Notes: a model not told the origin generated them from the sequence alone. A DNA stretch of 64,000 nucleotides from Autumnicola lenta (GCF_031846515.1 NZ_JAVRHO010000001.1:1-64000), one strand, 5' to 3'; counted from the first letter of the stretch, positions 25,045-33,652 are shown. Made by a program: numbers and translations.

Positions 25045-25857
25045 ATGAATATAACCAGAAACGGAAAACCGGGACGTTTCGCGCTAATCACCGGTGCTAG
25101 CAGAGGCCTTGGAAAAGCCTTTGCATTTGATCTCGCTAAACGGCAAAGAAACGTAATCCTGGTAAGTTTACCTGGAGAAGGCCTGGAACAGGTGGCAGAA
25201 GAAGTCCGGAAAGCCGGCTGTGAAGCTCATTTTTACGAAACAGACCTTACTATAAAACAGAATGTCCTGGACCTTACCGCATGGATAAATAACAATTTTC
25301 GCCTCGATATTCTTATTAACAATGCAGGATTTGGAGGTAACAAAAGATTTCTGGAAGCAGGTGCAGATTATATTGACAAGATGATTGAGCTTAATGTAAA
25401 AGCTACTTCCATAATCACCCACCAACTCCTTCCCAACCTGCTTAAAAGCGAACAATCCTATGTGCTGAACGTTTCCAGTATGGCAGCGATGTGCCCAATT
25501 GCTTACAAAACAGTGTATCCGGCTTCCAAGGCTTTTGTACACAGTTTTACGCGAAGTCTTCAGAATGAATTTTCAGATAAAGGTGTCTTTTTCAGCGTAC
25601 TTAATCCGGGGCCCATCAAAACAAACGGAGATGTTTCCTCGAGAATTGACAAGCAAGGGATGCGGACGAAAATATTTGTTCTTCCGCCGGAAGAAATCGC
25701 CAGGCTTTCGATTGATCAACTTTTCATCGGAAAAAACGTTATAAAACTGAACTGGGCGCACCGCTTTGGCTGGTTCTTACTACATGTTTTACCCGTATCT
25801 GTTAAAATGTCAATTTTGAGCAATAATGCACTGAAGGAAATAGAAAACGCTGATTAA
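25045..25857 (+). CDS. Short-chain dehydrogenase/reductase (SDR paralog 1)
   Basis: A 270-residue SDR: ITGASRGLGKAFAFDLA at about 14-30, ILINNAGFGG near 92-101, catalytic Ser in VLNVSSMAAM and Tyr-Lys in YKTVYPASKAFVHSF near 154-168. The C-terminal 40 residues are hydrophobic and may touch a membrane. It is strikingly similar in motif wording and length to the SDR at 28288-29094, so the two are paralogs. The stop TAA overlaps the ATG of the next gene (TAATG), showing a coupled pair. Members of this subgroup act on fatty or sterol-like ketones in annotated genomes, but the substrate here is unknown. Confidence 0.85.
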   Translation: MNITRNGKPGRFALITGASRGLGKAFAFDLAKRQRNVILVSLPGEGLEQVAEEVRKAGCEAHFYETDLTIKQNVLDLTAWINNNFRLDILINNAGFGGNKRFLEAGADYIDKMIELNVKATSIITHQLLPNLLKSEQSYVLNVSSMAAMCPIAYKTVYPASKAFVHSFTRSLQNEFSDKGVFFSVLNPGPIKTNGDVSSRIDKQGMRTKIFVLPPEEIARLSIDQLFIGKNVIKLNWAHRFGWFLLHVLPVSVKMSILSNNALKEIENAD

Positions 25858-26831
25858 TGAAGCTGCTTATTACCGGAGCTAACGGCTTACTGGCAACCAA
25901 TACTATAAAACATTTTCTTGAGCTTGGCCACAGTGTGAAAGGGCTTTTAAGAAGCAAAGAAAAATTTTTACTGCCACCACACAAAAACCTGGAGCTTGTG
26001 CAGGGGGATATTACCGATGTTTCTGCTGTAGAAAATGCTGTTAACGGTTGTGATGCTGTGATCCACATCGCTGCCCTCACTTCTCCAGATTTGCCAAATT
26101 ACGATAGCTACTATAAAGTAAATGTCCTGGGAAGTGAGAATCTTGTCAATTCCGCTATAAAGCATCAGCTTAAAAGGTTTATCTACGTAAGTTCCGCAAA
26201 CACGATGGGTTTTGGAACTTTAGAAAGTCCGGGAACAGAAAAGACCCCTTTAAAACCTCCTTTCACCGAATCTCTTTATGCAAAAAGCAAGCTTGAAGGC
26301 CAGGAAAAGCTCCTTTCTTATGCTGATAAAATTAATGTTATAACCGTAAATCCAACTTTTATGCTCGGTCCTTATGACGGCAAACCCAGTTCCGGGGAAA
26401 TTATTTTAATGGGCTACGGTAAAAAGTTCATTTTTTATCCTCCCGGCGGAAAAAATTTTGTAGATGTGCGGGATGTTGCACTTGGGATTAGTGCGGCACT
26501 GGAAAAAGGAAAGAACAGGGAAACTTACCTTTTGGCCGGGGAAAACCTGAGCTATCAAGAGTTTTTCACCAAGATTGTGCAACGGTCAGAAACAAAAACG
26601 GTAATGATAAAAGTGCCCACACAGTTACTTCTAGTCGCTGGCTACGGCGGGGATTTTATAAGAAAGATGGCTATAAAAACTTCAGTTTCATCTGCCAACA
26701 TGAAGATCTTAAGTGTTAAAAATTATTATTCTGCTAAAAAAGCAGAGGAAGAACTAGGTGTTCATTTTCAACCGATTGATCAGGCGATAGATAATGCTAT
26801 TGCATGGTTTCAGAAGAATGGGAAGTTGTAA
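25857..26831 (+). CDS. NAD-dependent epimerase/dehydratase, dihydroflavonol-reductase-like
   Basis: A 324-residue extended SDR. LLITGANGLLATNTIKHFL at 3-21 binds the cofactor, VIHIAALTSPDLPNY near 69-83 is the expected second strand, and the Tyr-Lys pair lies in TESLYAKSKLEGQEKLLSY near 137-155. NPTFMLGPYDGKPS follows. This wording fits the dihydroflavonol-4-reductase/hopanoid-associated-sugar-epimerase group rather than sugar-nucleotide epimerases. Its start overlaps the preceding SDR stop by one base, so the two probably act on the same compound, perhaps a lipid or ketone. Product unknown. Confidence 0.82.
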   Translation: MKLLITGANGLLATNTIKHFLELGHSVKGLLRSKEKFLLPPHKNLELVQGDITDVSAVENAVNGCDAVIHIAALTSPDLPNYDSYYKVNVLGSENLVNSAIKHQLKRFIYVSSANTMGFGTLESPGTEKTPLKPPFTESLYAKSKLEGQEKLLSYADKINVITVNPTFMLGPYDGKPSSGEIILMGYGKKFIFYPPGGKNFVDVRDVALGISAALEKGKNRETYLLAGENLSYQEFFTKIVQRSETKTVMIKVPTQLLLVAGYGGDFIRKMAIKTSVSSANMKILSVKNYYSAKKAEEELGVHFQPIDQAIDNAIAWFQKNGKL

Positions 26832-27155
26832 TCGTCTAGTTTTCAGCACCATTGGAATCGTAACTTTTTTAAAATTCATAAAATATCAATGATGTGCACA
26901 TTGATCCAGATATGTATTATAAATGCGATTCAAGGGTTATAATATTAAATATACAAAAGCTGTAGCCAACCTGCCATAAGCATGCATTGTCAACCAGGGC
27001 AAACGCATTAAACTTTCATTAAGCTGAGCACTTTAATCAAATAGTATATACATCCAGACTTTCTTTGCCTTCATCTACAGGTTTTATATATAAATTACTA
27101 CGGCTAACCTCCAGAAGTTACGACCGTCTCCTAATACCTAACATAACCTCAAAAC

Positions 27156-27171
27156 TACCCACTTATGGGTA
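27156..27171. promoter_or_regulatory. Palindrome TACCCA-N4-TGGGTA, possible operator
   Basis: Two perfect 6-base half sites separated by CTTA. The GC-rich half sites stand out in an AT-rich leader, 68 bases before the ATG at 27239. It could bind a dimeric regulator such as a LuxR- or Crp-type protein. No regulator gene is adjacent. Confidence 0.45.
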
Positions 27172-27187
27172 TTGATAGGGAAGTATT

Positions 27188-27209
27188 TAAAAACTAAATT
27201 TAGTTTTTA
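27188..27209. promoter_or_regulatory. 22-base perfect palindrome, possible operator
   Basis: The 11-base half site TAAAAACTAAA is followed directly by its exact complement. It lies 30 bases before the START-like gene, where a repressor would block transcription or where it could overlap the promoter. AT-rich sequence makes chance matches easier, but 22 bases without mismatch is unusual. Confidence 0.45.
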
Positions 27210-27238
27210 TTTAAAAAAATAATTTAGTAAAAGTTTGT

Positions 27239-27871
27239 ATGTCCAGAGATAACATTTGTTTCATTTTAATTCTGAACTGCTTTTTTATTCAGGGAAATTC
27301 TCAAAATATTTCCACCTGGGAGATTAAGAAAGTAGAAAATGAAATTGAAATCAGTTACCGTTGGCTTACATCAACAGAGGGTATTAAGGTGCGGGAAATG
27401 AAAGCAGAGTTTTTTATTAATGCCAATCCTCCGGAAATAATTGAGCAATTTCAAAATTCTGAAAAACTCAAAAAACGGCAAATTTCTAAAGAAAGTATTA
27501 TCAAGATACTCGGACCAGAATTCTGGCAAACATATTTGCAATTCAGATTACCATGGCCTTTTAAATCAAAAGATTTAATTACAATAAATAAAATAATAGA
27601 AGGAGACAAGCAGTTTATTATAAAGTCTGAAAGTTCGCCAAATTCTATTTCCAAAAAGGACAACGTAAATCGCATTGAAAGTCTCCAATCAGAATGGAAA
27701 TTAATCCCCCTGAACAGTGGAATTACGCAGGTTGTTTATACAAGTATTAGCCATGACAAACCCGAGTTCCCAAGAGCTGTTGCCGATCCGATTATACAGG
27801 ACAGATTGATTAAAACTCTTAATTTATTGAAAGAAAATGCTGAAAATGAAGACACTAATAGCAAAGATTAA
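27239..27871 (+). CDS. Secreted START/SRPBCC-like lipid-binding domain protein
   Basis: A 210-residue protein with an N-terminal signal peptide (hydrophobic CFILILNCFFIQG, cleavage near NSQN). The mature part resembles START domains: WEIKKVENEIEISYRW strand pair, AEFFINANPPEIIEQFQNSEK (helix after strand), PWPFKSKDLITINKI, which matches the typical 'PWP..RD' turn, and a C-terminal helix with VADPIIQDRLIKTLNLL. START domains bind hydrophobic ligands such as lipids or sterols; here it would act in the periplasm. It is the first gene of a four-gene unit with DUF2062, an SDR and a CPBP-type protease; base composition is more AT-rich than the flanking genes. Confidence 0.72.
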   Translation: MSRDNICFILILNCFFIQGNSQNISTWEIKKVENEIEISYRWLTSTEGIKVREMKAEFFINANPPEIIEQFQNSEKLKKRQISKESIIKILGPEFWQTYLQFRLPWPFKSKDLITINKIIEGDKQFIIKSESSPNSISKKDNVNRIESLQSEWKLIPLNSGITQVVYTSISHDKPEFPRAVADPIIQDRLIKTLNLLKENAENEDTNSKD

Positions 27872-28301
27872 AAGCCTTAAGATCTTTACCTTAAGTGGCA
27901 GTCCTGAAAGCATAGCTAAGGGATTTGCCCTAGGTTCTTTCATTGGGATGATGCCCGTTCCGGGGTTTCAGGTTTTTATAGCCTTATTTTTTTCTTCATC
28001 TCTTGGGGTAAATAAAAAAGCTGCCTGTCTTGCTGTTTTTAATACCAATGCTATAACTGGAGTATTCATTTTTGCCTTTAATTATTGGTTAGGAAAGACA
28101 CTTTTAGGAATTGATAATGATTTCATTTTTCCTAATCAAATTGATTTTAGCTTTTTTAAAATTATTCTCCTGGCAGGTAAAGACGTTATGTTATCCCTGC
28201 TCATGGGGGGTTTAGTGACAGGTTTATCCAGCTCCCTAATAATCTATTATGGTATTTTGAGATATTACAAACGAAAATTGAAAATCCATGGAGACATATA
28301 A
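27837..28301 (+). CDS. DUF2062 integral membrane protein
   Basis: A 154-residue protein with three hydrophobic stretches. The segment SIAKGFALGSFIGMMPVPGFQ near 23-43 is the conserved DUF2062 core, followed by hydrophobic LFFSSSLG, FNTNAITGVFIFAFNYWLGK and a last helix near 124-145. The function of DUF2062 is not known; in some genomes it adjoins glycosyltransferases. The start used overlaps the START-like gene by 35 bases; an in-frame ATG at 27846 gives a 26-base overlap and is equally possible. The 3' end overlaps the next SDR by 14 bases, so the unit is translationally coupled. Confidence 0.8.
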   Translation: MLKMKTLIAKIKSLKIFTLSGSPESIAKGFALGSFIGMMPVPGFQVFIALFFSSSLGVNKKAACLAVFNTNAITGVFIFAFNYWLGKTLLGIDNDFIFPNQIDFSFFKIILLAGKDVMLSLLMGGLVTGLSSSLIIYYGILRYYKRKLKIHGDI

Positions 28302-29094
28302 TAAATTAACCGTCATCACTGGTGCAAGTCAGGGTTTGGGTTATGCCTTTGCCCGATCCTGCGCCATGCGGAAAAGGGATCTTATTTTGGTTTCCCTGCC
28401 AAATGAAAATCTTGAAACCACCGCCCGGAGTTTGCAGGAGGAATATAAAATTAAGGTTTTATACTTTGAAACCGATCTAACTAAAATAAATAGGATCAAT
28501 GAATTAGTGAAAAACCTTGCTCCTTATAAAATAAACATGTTAATTAATAATGCAGGTATGGGGGGAACGAAAAAATTCAAAGAAGCCTCTGTAGATTATA
28601 TTCAGAATATTATTTCCTTAAATATTCAAAGCCTGGTATTATTAACCCATCAGTTGCTGCCTTTCTTTTGCAAAAATCAGCAGAATTACATCTTAAACGT
28701 AGCAAGTCTGGCGGCCTTTTCCCCTATGCCATATAAAACTGTATATCCTGCCAGTAAGTCTTTTGTTTTGTCATTCTCAATGGGACTTTCCAGAGAAGTA
28801 AAAGATTTAAATATACATGTTGCAGTAACCTGTCCGGGAGGTCTGGCAACGAATTCAGAGGTGTCAAAAAGAATAAATTCCCATAAAGGGATTATTCAGA
28901 AATCAATTTTGACTCCGAAAGAAGTTGCAGAAATAAGTATAAATAGACTTTTAAAGAAAAAATTTGTTATCATTCCCGGAAAAATCAATAAATTGAGTGT
29001 TATTTTCCAAAAACTAGTTCCTGTACAAACCCAGATGAATGTCATTGGAAACAAACTTCAAAAAGAAATTTTAAGTTATTCTTCAGTCGGATAG
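28288..29094 (+). CDS. Short-chain dehydrogenase/reductase (SDR paralog 2)
   Basis: A 268-residue SDR with ITGASQGLGYAFARSCA near 11-27, MLINNAGMGG near 88-97, Ser in NVASLAAFSPMPYKTVYPASKSFV and the Tyr-Lys pair in that same segment. It matches SDR paralog 1 (25045-25857) nearly motif by motif, including SLPNENLETTARSL against SLPGEGLEQVAEEV and the FETDLT segment. It overlaps the DUF2062 gene by 14 bases. The substrate is unknown; its link to a lipid-binding START protein suggests a hydrophobic ketone. Confidence 0.85.
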   Translation: METYNKLTVITGASQGLGYAFARSCAMRKRDLILVSLPNENLETTARSLQEEYKIKVLYFETDLTKINRINELVKNLAPYKINMLINNAGMGGTKKFKEASVDYIQNIISLNIQSLVLLTHQLLPFFCKNQQNYILNVASLAAFSPMPYKTVYPASKSFVLSFSMGLSREVKDLNIHVAVTCPGGLATNSEVSKRINSHKGIIQKSILTPKEVAEISINRLLKKKFVIIPGKINKLSVIFQKLVPVQTQMNVIGNKLQKEILSYSSVG

Positions 29095-29124
29095 ATACAT
29101 TTTCCTCTAAATATCAGCATTTCT

Positions 29125-29640
29125 ATGGATCTGAGTTTTAACTTAAAAGATCTTACTATTTCAATTGCCATTTTAACCGGACTCCTAACTTTTCTTATTT
29201 ACTGGTTTACCTTTAAATCTGAAAAGCTTCAATTTCATTTTAAAAATAAATATGGAGAAGATAAGGGTCATGTAAATTTCATTCTTTTTACACGATACCT
29301 GGGAGGAATTGTATGGGTATTTTGCCTTTTTTAAGTCTTTATTGTTTTATACCTACCTTAAGGATAAATGACCTGGGGTTAATATTTAAATTGGATGAGA
29401 CATATCCATTTCTTATTGCGGCATTTTTACTCTTACTTTTTATAATTCCAATGGTTTATTTCAATGCAAAAAAGGTCGAAAATTTACTTGTTTACCCTCA
29501 AATAAGGAAATCTTTATGGAGTCAGAAATTAGTAGAAAGTAATTTTTTGTCATGGTCCTTTTATTTACTCGGGTATGAAATACTATTCAGGGGAATTTTG
29601 CTTTTTCCATTAAATCAGGTCCTGGGTTTGTGGCCGGCTA
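29125..29640 (+). pseudogene. Broken CPBP-family intramembrane protease gene
   Basis: Two overlapping frames together read like a CPBP (Abi/CAAX-type) membrane protease. Frame 1 (29125-29334) has a hydrophobic segment near residues 12-27 and TRYLGGIVW. Frame 2 (from about 29313) continues with MGILPFLSLYCF, further hydrophobic helices and YEILFRGILLFPLNQVLGLWPA, which is the conserved E..R motif region. A single lost base around 29305-29312 would explain the shift. The second frame ends where transposase-derived sequence begins, just after LGLWPA, so the C-terminal helices with the His motif are missing. The gene was the last one of the START-DUF2062-SDR unit. A sequencing error could explain the shift, but not the truncation. 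Confidence 0.75.
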
Positions 29641-30500
29641 TAATCTCTTGCCTTTGAACCCTACCTTAGCTGTTTTTTCATTTCTAAGCAGGTTCAAGGC
29701 TATTTTATTTAGGATAGAAAAATTCTGGGAAGCATTTTTTGCCCGTTTTCTCGATGCATCTTCTGAAAAGGCAACATCCAAGGTCCAGCGCAGTTTGTTT
29801 TCAATACCCCATTGCGAACGGATTGCTTTTTGAAAATCCTTTGCATTGGGTTCCAAGCTGGTGATATAGTACCAGGTAGCCATCTCCTTTGGCTTGTGGC
29901 TATTTTTAAATTTACGAACGCTCTCTATATTAATGGCTGCTTTTAAGCCTTCCCATTTTTGGGTAGTTTCAGCAGACATAAATTGAAAATCCTTAATGAC
30001 CTGGCATACCCTTGTCTCTATCCTGCCGTGCCCCAAATCTTCAGACACCTGTTTTTCTATCTGTTTGGCAAATCGAAATTCATCTTCTATATCTTTATAA
30101 AGTTGGGGTTGGTTTTCCTTGACTGCTAAAATATAACCTGCTTTTCTGCTGGTAATTTCTATGGCAATCTCAGTTTTACAACCCGTGGCATCAATGGTCA
30201 CCAAGGTGTCTTCTAAGAAGAGGACTTCCAATAGTTTAGGAATGGCTGCAATTTCATTAGATTTTTCAGATACTTTGACCTGTCCTAGAACAAGGTCGTT
30301 TTCATTGGCCCAGGCACTGACCATATGAACGGGGGATTTTCCGCCACTGACCTTGGTCTCCCTTAATCGTTTTACTGTTAATGGCAATCACCTCTCTTGG
30401 CTGCAATGCCGTCAGAGTTTGTAGCACTCTATAAAACACTGTTCAAATTGTTCTCTGTCGATATTGGAAAAGACCCGGTTAAAGGTAATGTTTCAGCAGC
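29638..30500 (-). mobile_element. Degenerate ISAs1-family transposase remnant
   Basis: On the minus strand a frame from about 30387 to 29638 (249 residues) encodes the C-terminal two thirds of an ISAs1 (H-repeat) transposase: SGGKSPVHMVSAWANENDLVLGQ, ATGCKTEIAIEITSRKAGYI and LAVKENQP, and at the end SQWGIENKLRWTLDV followed by FSEDASRKRAKNASQN. Upstream, matching pieces in other frames (NRVFSNIDREQFEQCFIE near 30420-30475, and REVIAINSKTIKG near 30365-30400) show at least two frameshifts and a missing N-terminus. The last codon lies directly against the truncated protease gene, so the terminal repeat on that side is absent; no terminal inverted repeat or target duplication was identified. The element should be immobile. 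Confidence 0.82.
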
Positions 30501-30572
30501 AATAAAAAAGAGAGATTTATCCCCGCTTTTTGAAGAAATCCTGTAGTTTCGTAAGTATAAACAATAATTCCC

Positions 30573-31649
30573 ATGATTCAGAAACTTTTGCTGCTACTCC
30601 TGCTGGTTTGCATAGGCTGTAGCGAGACTACAAAAGAACCTCAAACTTTTACTGCTCAAAACGATGCTTACCAGTATTCCGGAAGAATCGAAAAAATAAA
30701 TGATACTGCAGTTGCACTTATAAATTCCGGAGCTTCAGTAAAAATGAAGGTTTCAGGAGATAGCGTCCAAATTTTCCTTAGCGGGGAAAATGAACAGCCT
30801 CTTTTTGCAAATATTGAACTTAACGGAAGCTACCTTGGACGTTTTCGGACCGACGAAGCTATAAAAATTGATTTACCAGATTCCGTCAGCAACAATGCTC
30901 TGGGCATTTATAAAGCTACCGAAGCTACTACCGGCACGCTCTATTTCCACGGAATAGCGGCAGAAGAAGTAAGTACTCCGGAAATTGAAGATCGCCCAAA
31001 AATTGAGTTTATCGGTAATTCCATTACTTGCGGAATGGGAGCCGACACAGAAGAATATCCGTGCGATACCGGGGAATGGTATTTTCAGCATAACGCGTAT
31101 CTCGCATACGGCCCAAGGGTCGCCAGGGCTCTAAATACAGATTTTGAATTATCCTGCGTTTCGGGAATGGGAATGTACCGCAACTGGAATGACGAAGACC
31201 AACCAGTGATGCCCGATGTTTATGAAAATCTTTACCTCAATAACGACAATTCTAAAAAAGCCAAATTTGAGGAAGCTCCCGAGGTGGTAAGTATTGCCCT
31301 GGGCACCAACGATCTTTCCCTGGGCGACGGTGAAAAAGCACGAGCAGATTTTGATCAGGAAAAGTTCACTTCCAATTATAAAAAGTTTGTAAAAATGATC
31401 TTTCAAAAGTATCCGGGGGTGAAAATTGCCCTTTTAACCAGCCCAATGGTGAGTGGGGAAAACAACGAGATACTGCTGGAATCGCTTCAAAATGTAAAAG
31501 AAAATTTTCCTGAGAAGGAAATAAATATCTTTGAATTTGACGCTGTAACTCCGCACGGCTGCGGCTATCATCCAGATATTGAAGACCATGAACTAATGGC
31601 AGAACAACTTATTCCGTTTTTTAAAGAACTACTTCAAAACAATTCCTGA
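30573..31649 (+). CDS. CE2-like SGNH acetyl esterase, lipoprotein
   Basis: A 358-residue lipoprotein: signal KLLLLLLLVCIGC with lipobox Cys16. An N-terminal beta domain (about 30-140) precedes an SGNH hydrolase domain: IEFIGNSITCGMG near 145-157 (catalytic Ser in GNSIT), GMGMYRNW, ALGTNDLS near 242-249 (Gly/Asn block), and GCGYHPDIEDHELMAEQL near 329-346 (Asp-x-x-His pair). This two-domain layout is typical of carbohydrate esterase family 2, which removes acetyl groups from mannan, glucomannan or xylan. It is the first gene of the mannan locus side of the window and overlaps the next esterase gene by one base. Confidence 0.82.
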   Translation: MIQKLLLLLLLVCIGCSETTKEPQTFTAQNDAYQYSGRIEKINDTAVALINSGASVKMKVSGDSVQIFLSGENEQPLFANIELNGSYLGRFRTDEAIKIDLPDSVSNNALGIYKATEATTGTLYFHGIAAEEVSTPEIEDRPKIEFIGNSITCGMGADTEEYPCDTGEWYFQHNAYLAYGPRVARALNTDFELSCVSGMGMYRNWNDEDQPVMPDVYENLYLNNDNSKKAKFEEAPEVVSIALGTNDLSLGDGEKARADFDQEKFTSNYKKFVKMIFQKYPGVKIALLTSPMVSGENNEILLESLQNVKENFPEKEINIFEFDAVTPHGCGYHPDIEDHELMAEQLIPFFKELLQNNS

Positions 31650-33028
31650 TGAAATTAAATTCTGCATTTTTCCTGCTTTTAATCCTGAGTAGTGCTCAAA
31701 TTTTTGCAAATATCAGCCTTCCGGAAATATTTTCAGATAATATGGTATTACAACGAAATGCCGAGGTGAAAATCTGGGGATGGGCCAAGCCGGGTGAAGA
31801 GATCAAGCTAAGTACTAGCTGGAGTGATGAGCAGCTTAACACCAAAGGTGATAGAAACGGAAATTGGCAAATTACCCTTTCTACGCCAGATGTAAGCGGC
31901 AGCCAGGAAATCACCATTTCGGGATACAACGAAGTTAAACTGAAAAACCTGTTATTGGGTGAAGTGTGGTTGGTTTCTGGACAGTCAAATATGGAATGGA
32001 GTGCCGGCGCCGGCATTACCAATGCTGAAGAAGCCATTTCGGAAGCAGAAAACGACCAGATCAGGTTTTTTTCTGTAGCACATCGAACTGCTGAAAACAG
32101 GCAGCAGGATTTGGATGGTAGCTGGGTACAGAGTTCTCCGGAAACGATGAAGAACTTTAGTGCTGTAGCTTACTTCTTCGGAAAAAAACTTCAGGAAGAA
32201 CTTGGCGTGCCCGTGGGACTTATCAATTCCAGTTGGGGTGGAACTCCCGCTGAAGTATGGGTTCCTTCCGAAGCAATTATAAGTAATGACAGCCTTGCAA
32301 AAGCAGCCAAAATGCTACCCGCCGAGCGTTGGGGACCAAATGAGCCGGGATTGATTTATAATGCGATGATTGCTCCTCTTGTTCCGTTTAAAATTCAGGG
32401 GATTTTGTGGTACCAGGGCGAATCCAATACAAGTAATGCGGCTTATTATGAGCAGCTATTTTCTACACTTATTAAAAGCTGGCGTGACGAGTGGGAAACA
32501 GAATTTCCTTTTTATTATGCCCAAATAGCACCTTACGATTATGGTGATAATTATTCTGGTGTGGAAATACGGGATGCGCAGCGCCGGGTAAGAAAATTGC
32601 CAAAAACAGGCATGGTCATGACCAGCGATATTGGCAATATTAAAGACATCCATCCCCGCAATAAACTGGATGTAGGGCTAAGATTTGCCAGACTTGCACT
32701 TGCAGATCACTACGGAAAAGAAATAGATGGTGCTTATGCCCCACAGTTCGAAAAAGCGGAAAAAGATGGCAGTAAAGTAAGAATCTATTTTGAACATGCT
32801 GAAGAATTGCATTTTGACAAGAGCAATAAGGAATCGCAATTCGAGCTTGCCGGTGAAAATGGCAATTTTCATCCTGCCATCGCCAAAATTAGTGATAATG
32901 TGATCATTTTAAGGTCAGGAAAAGTAAAAGAACCCAAAAAAGTAAGATTTTCCTGGGGAAGTACGAGTACTTCCAATGTTTTAAATGAAGCGGGGCTGCC
33001 TGCGTCCAGTTTTAGAGCAGAATTGTAG
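31649..33028 (+). CDS. Sialate-O-acetylesterase-like SASA-family carbohydrate esterase
   Basis: A 459-residue secreted protein with signal peptide (FFLLLILSSAQIFA). Family motifs are LPEIFSDNMVLQRNAEVKIWGWA near 24-46 (beta domain), VSGQSNMEW with the catalytic Ser near 110-118, NSSWGGTPAEVW and GILWYQGESN near 251-260, and SDIGNIKDIHPRNK with the catalytic His near 331-344. Members described as sialate 9-O-acetylesterases often act on plant polysaccharide acetyl groups. The preceding CE2 gene overlaps by one base (TGATG). Together they would deacetylate mannan before hydrolysis. Whether the two act at different acetyl positions is inference. Confidence 0.82.
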   Translation: MKLNSAFFLLLILSSAQIFANISLPEIFSDNMVLQRNAEVKIWGWAKPGEEIKLSTSWSDEQLNTKGDRNGNWQITLSTPDVSGSQEITISGYNEVKLKNLLLGEVWLVSGQSNMEWSAGAGITNAEEAISEAENDQIRFFSVAHRTAENRQQDLDGSWVQSSPETMKNFSAVAYFFGKKLQEELGVPVGLINSSWGGTPAEVWVPSEAIISNDSLAKAAKMLPAERWGPNEPGLIYNAMIAPLVPFKIQGILWYQGESNTSNAAYYEQLFSTLIKSWRDEWETEFPFYYAQIAPYDYGDNYSGVEIRDAQRRVRKLPKTGMVMTSDIGNIKDIHPRNKLDVGLRFARLALADHYGKEIDGAYAPQFEKAEKDGSKVRIYFEHAEELHFDKSNKESQFELAGENGNFHPAIAKISDNVIILRSGKVKEPKKVRFSWGSTSTSNVLNEAGLPASSFRAEL

Positions 33029-33032
33029 CTTA

Positions 33033-33231
33033 AAAAAAGAGCAAAGAGCGCTACGCTGCAGGAAATAAGAGTCAGGAGTTTAATTCTCTGATCTGAAACT
33101 TTTAATGAGCATCAAAATTTGGCAATTATCGGCATCAGACCTCACTAGTTTTGAAAACCTGTGAGGTCTTTTCATTCCATTAATAACAGCGCAAAAGTTC
33201 AGCCTTAAATTTGGCAATTTTCGACCTTCAG
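33033..33231. repeat. Intergenic repeat copy A (long form, paired with copy C)
   Basis: This approximately 199-base stretch is nearly identical to 34277-34472. It starts with AAAAAGAGCAAAGAGCGCT, contains CTGCAGGAAATAAG, CTTTTAATGAGCATC, TTGGCAATTATCGG and a hairpin, and ends in TTTTCGACCTTCAG. No open frame uses it. It lies directly after the SASA esterase gene. Confidence 0.85.
33137..33169. repeat. Palindrome in repeat copy A (terminator-like)
   Basis: Arms AGACCTCAC (33137-33145) and GTGAGGTCT (33161-33169) enclose a loop holding a second small GTTTT/AAAAC inverted repeat; TTTT follows. It may serve as terminator for the esterase genes as well as being part of the repeat. Confidence 0.7.
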
Positions 33232-33276
33232 AAATTAGAAACGTCAGAATCTCCATCCATAATTCCAGAGGTTACA

Positions 33277-33307
33277 GACCTGCCGGGTTCTAAAAACCTG
33301 GCAGGTC
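33277..33307. repeat. Palindrome of the same type, alternative sequence
   Basis: Arms GACCTGCC (33277-33284) and GGCAGGTC (33300-33307) around GGGTTCTAAAAACCT-like loop. It has the same layout as the palindromes at 33137 and 34379 but different stem bases, that is, compensatory change. Confidence 0.65.
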
Positions 33308-33308
33308 G

Positions 33309-33439
33309 TTCAGCACAAAAATTGACAATTATCGATCCCTAAAAAAGAGCAACAGCGCTACGCTGCAGGAAATAAGAGCCAGGAGTTTAACTTTATGATC
33401 GGAAACTTTTAATGAGCATCAAAATTTGGCAATTATCGA
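33309..33439. repeat. Intergenic repeat copy B (5' part, related to copy C)
   Basis: Shares with 34244-34376 the ordered blocks GTTCAGCA, TTGACAATTATCG, CCCTAAAAAAGAGCAA, CTGCAGGAAATAAG, CAGGAGTTTAA, GATCGGAAACTTTTAATGA and TTGGCAATTATCG. It lacks the hairpin and 3' half found in copies A and C. Confidence 0.8.
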
Positions 33440-33625
33440 TCTGCAATCAAACGAATAACGCTGCGCTTCAGGAAACATAAATTAAGATCCTCAGCATGAT
33501 GCAAGTGCAGTCTTCAATCAAATAGCTTTTAATCAACTTTGAAATTCAGCAATTATTGGCGAGAAATACTACTATCAGACTAAAAAGAAAGCATTAATAA
33601 ATAAAGTTTAAATAAGAAATTTCTT

Positions 33626-33648
33626 TAAATTTGTATCCAAGTAGATAC
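33626..33648 (+). promoter_or_regulatory. Promoter and operator of the toxin-antitoxin pair
   Basis: TAAATTTG at 33626-33633 matches the -7 box, and an inverted repeat GTATC-N6-GATAC at 33633-33648 overlaps its end. It sits 5 bases before the toxin start, the expected site for autoregulation by the antitoxin. No separate -33 element is evident. Confidence 0.5.
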
Positions 33649-33652
33649 AGTG

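Larger units (their letters stand above)
26832..27238. other. Intergenic region with two operator-like palindromes
   Basis: About 407 bases without a supported gene. Most is AT-rich filler, but the last 85 bases before the START-like gene contain two perfect palindromes (listed separately). It must hold the promoter of the START-DUF2062-SDR-CPBP unit. Confidence 0.5.
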
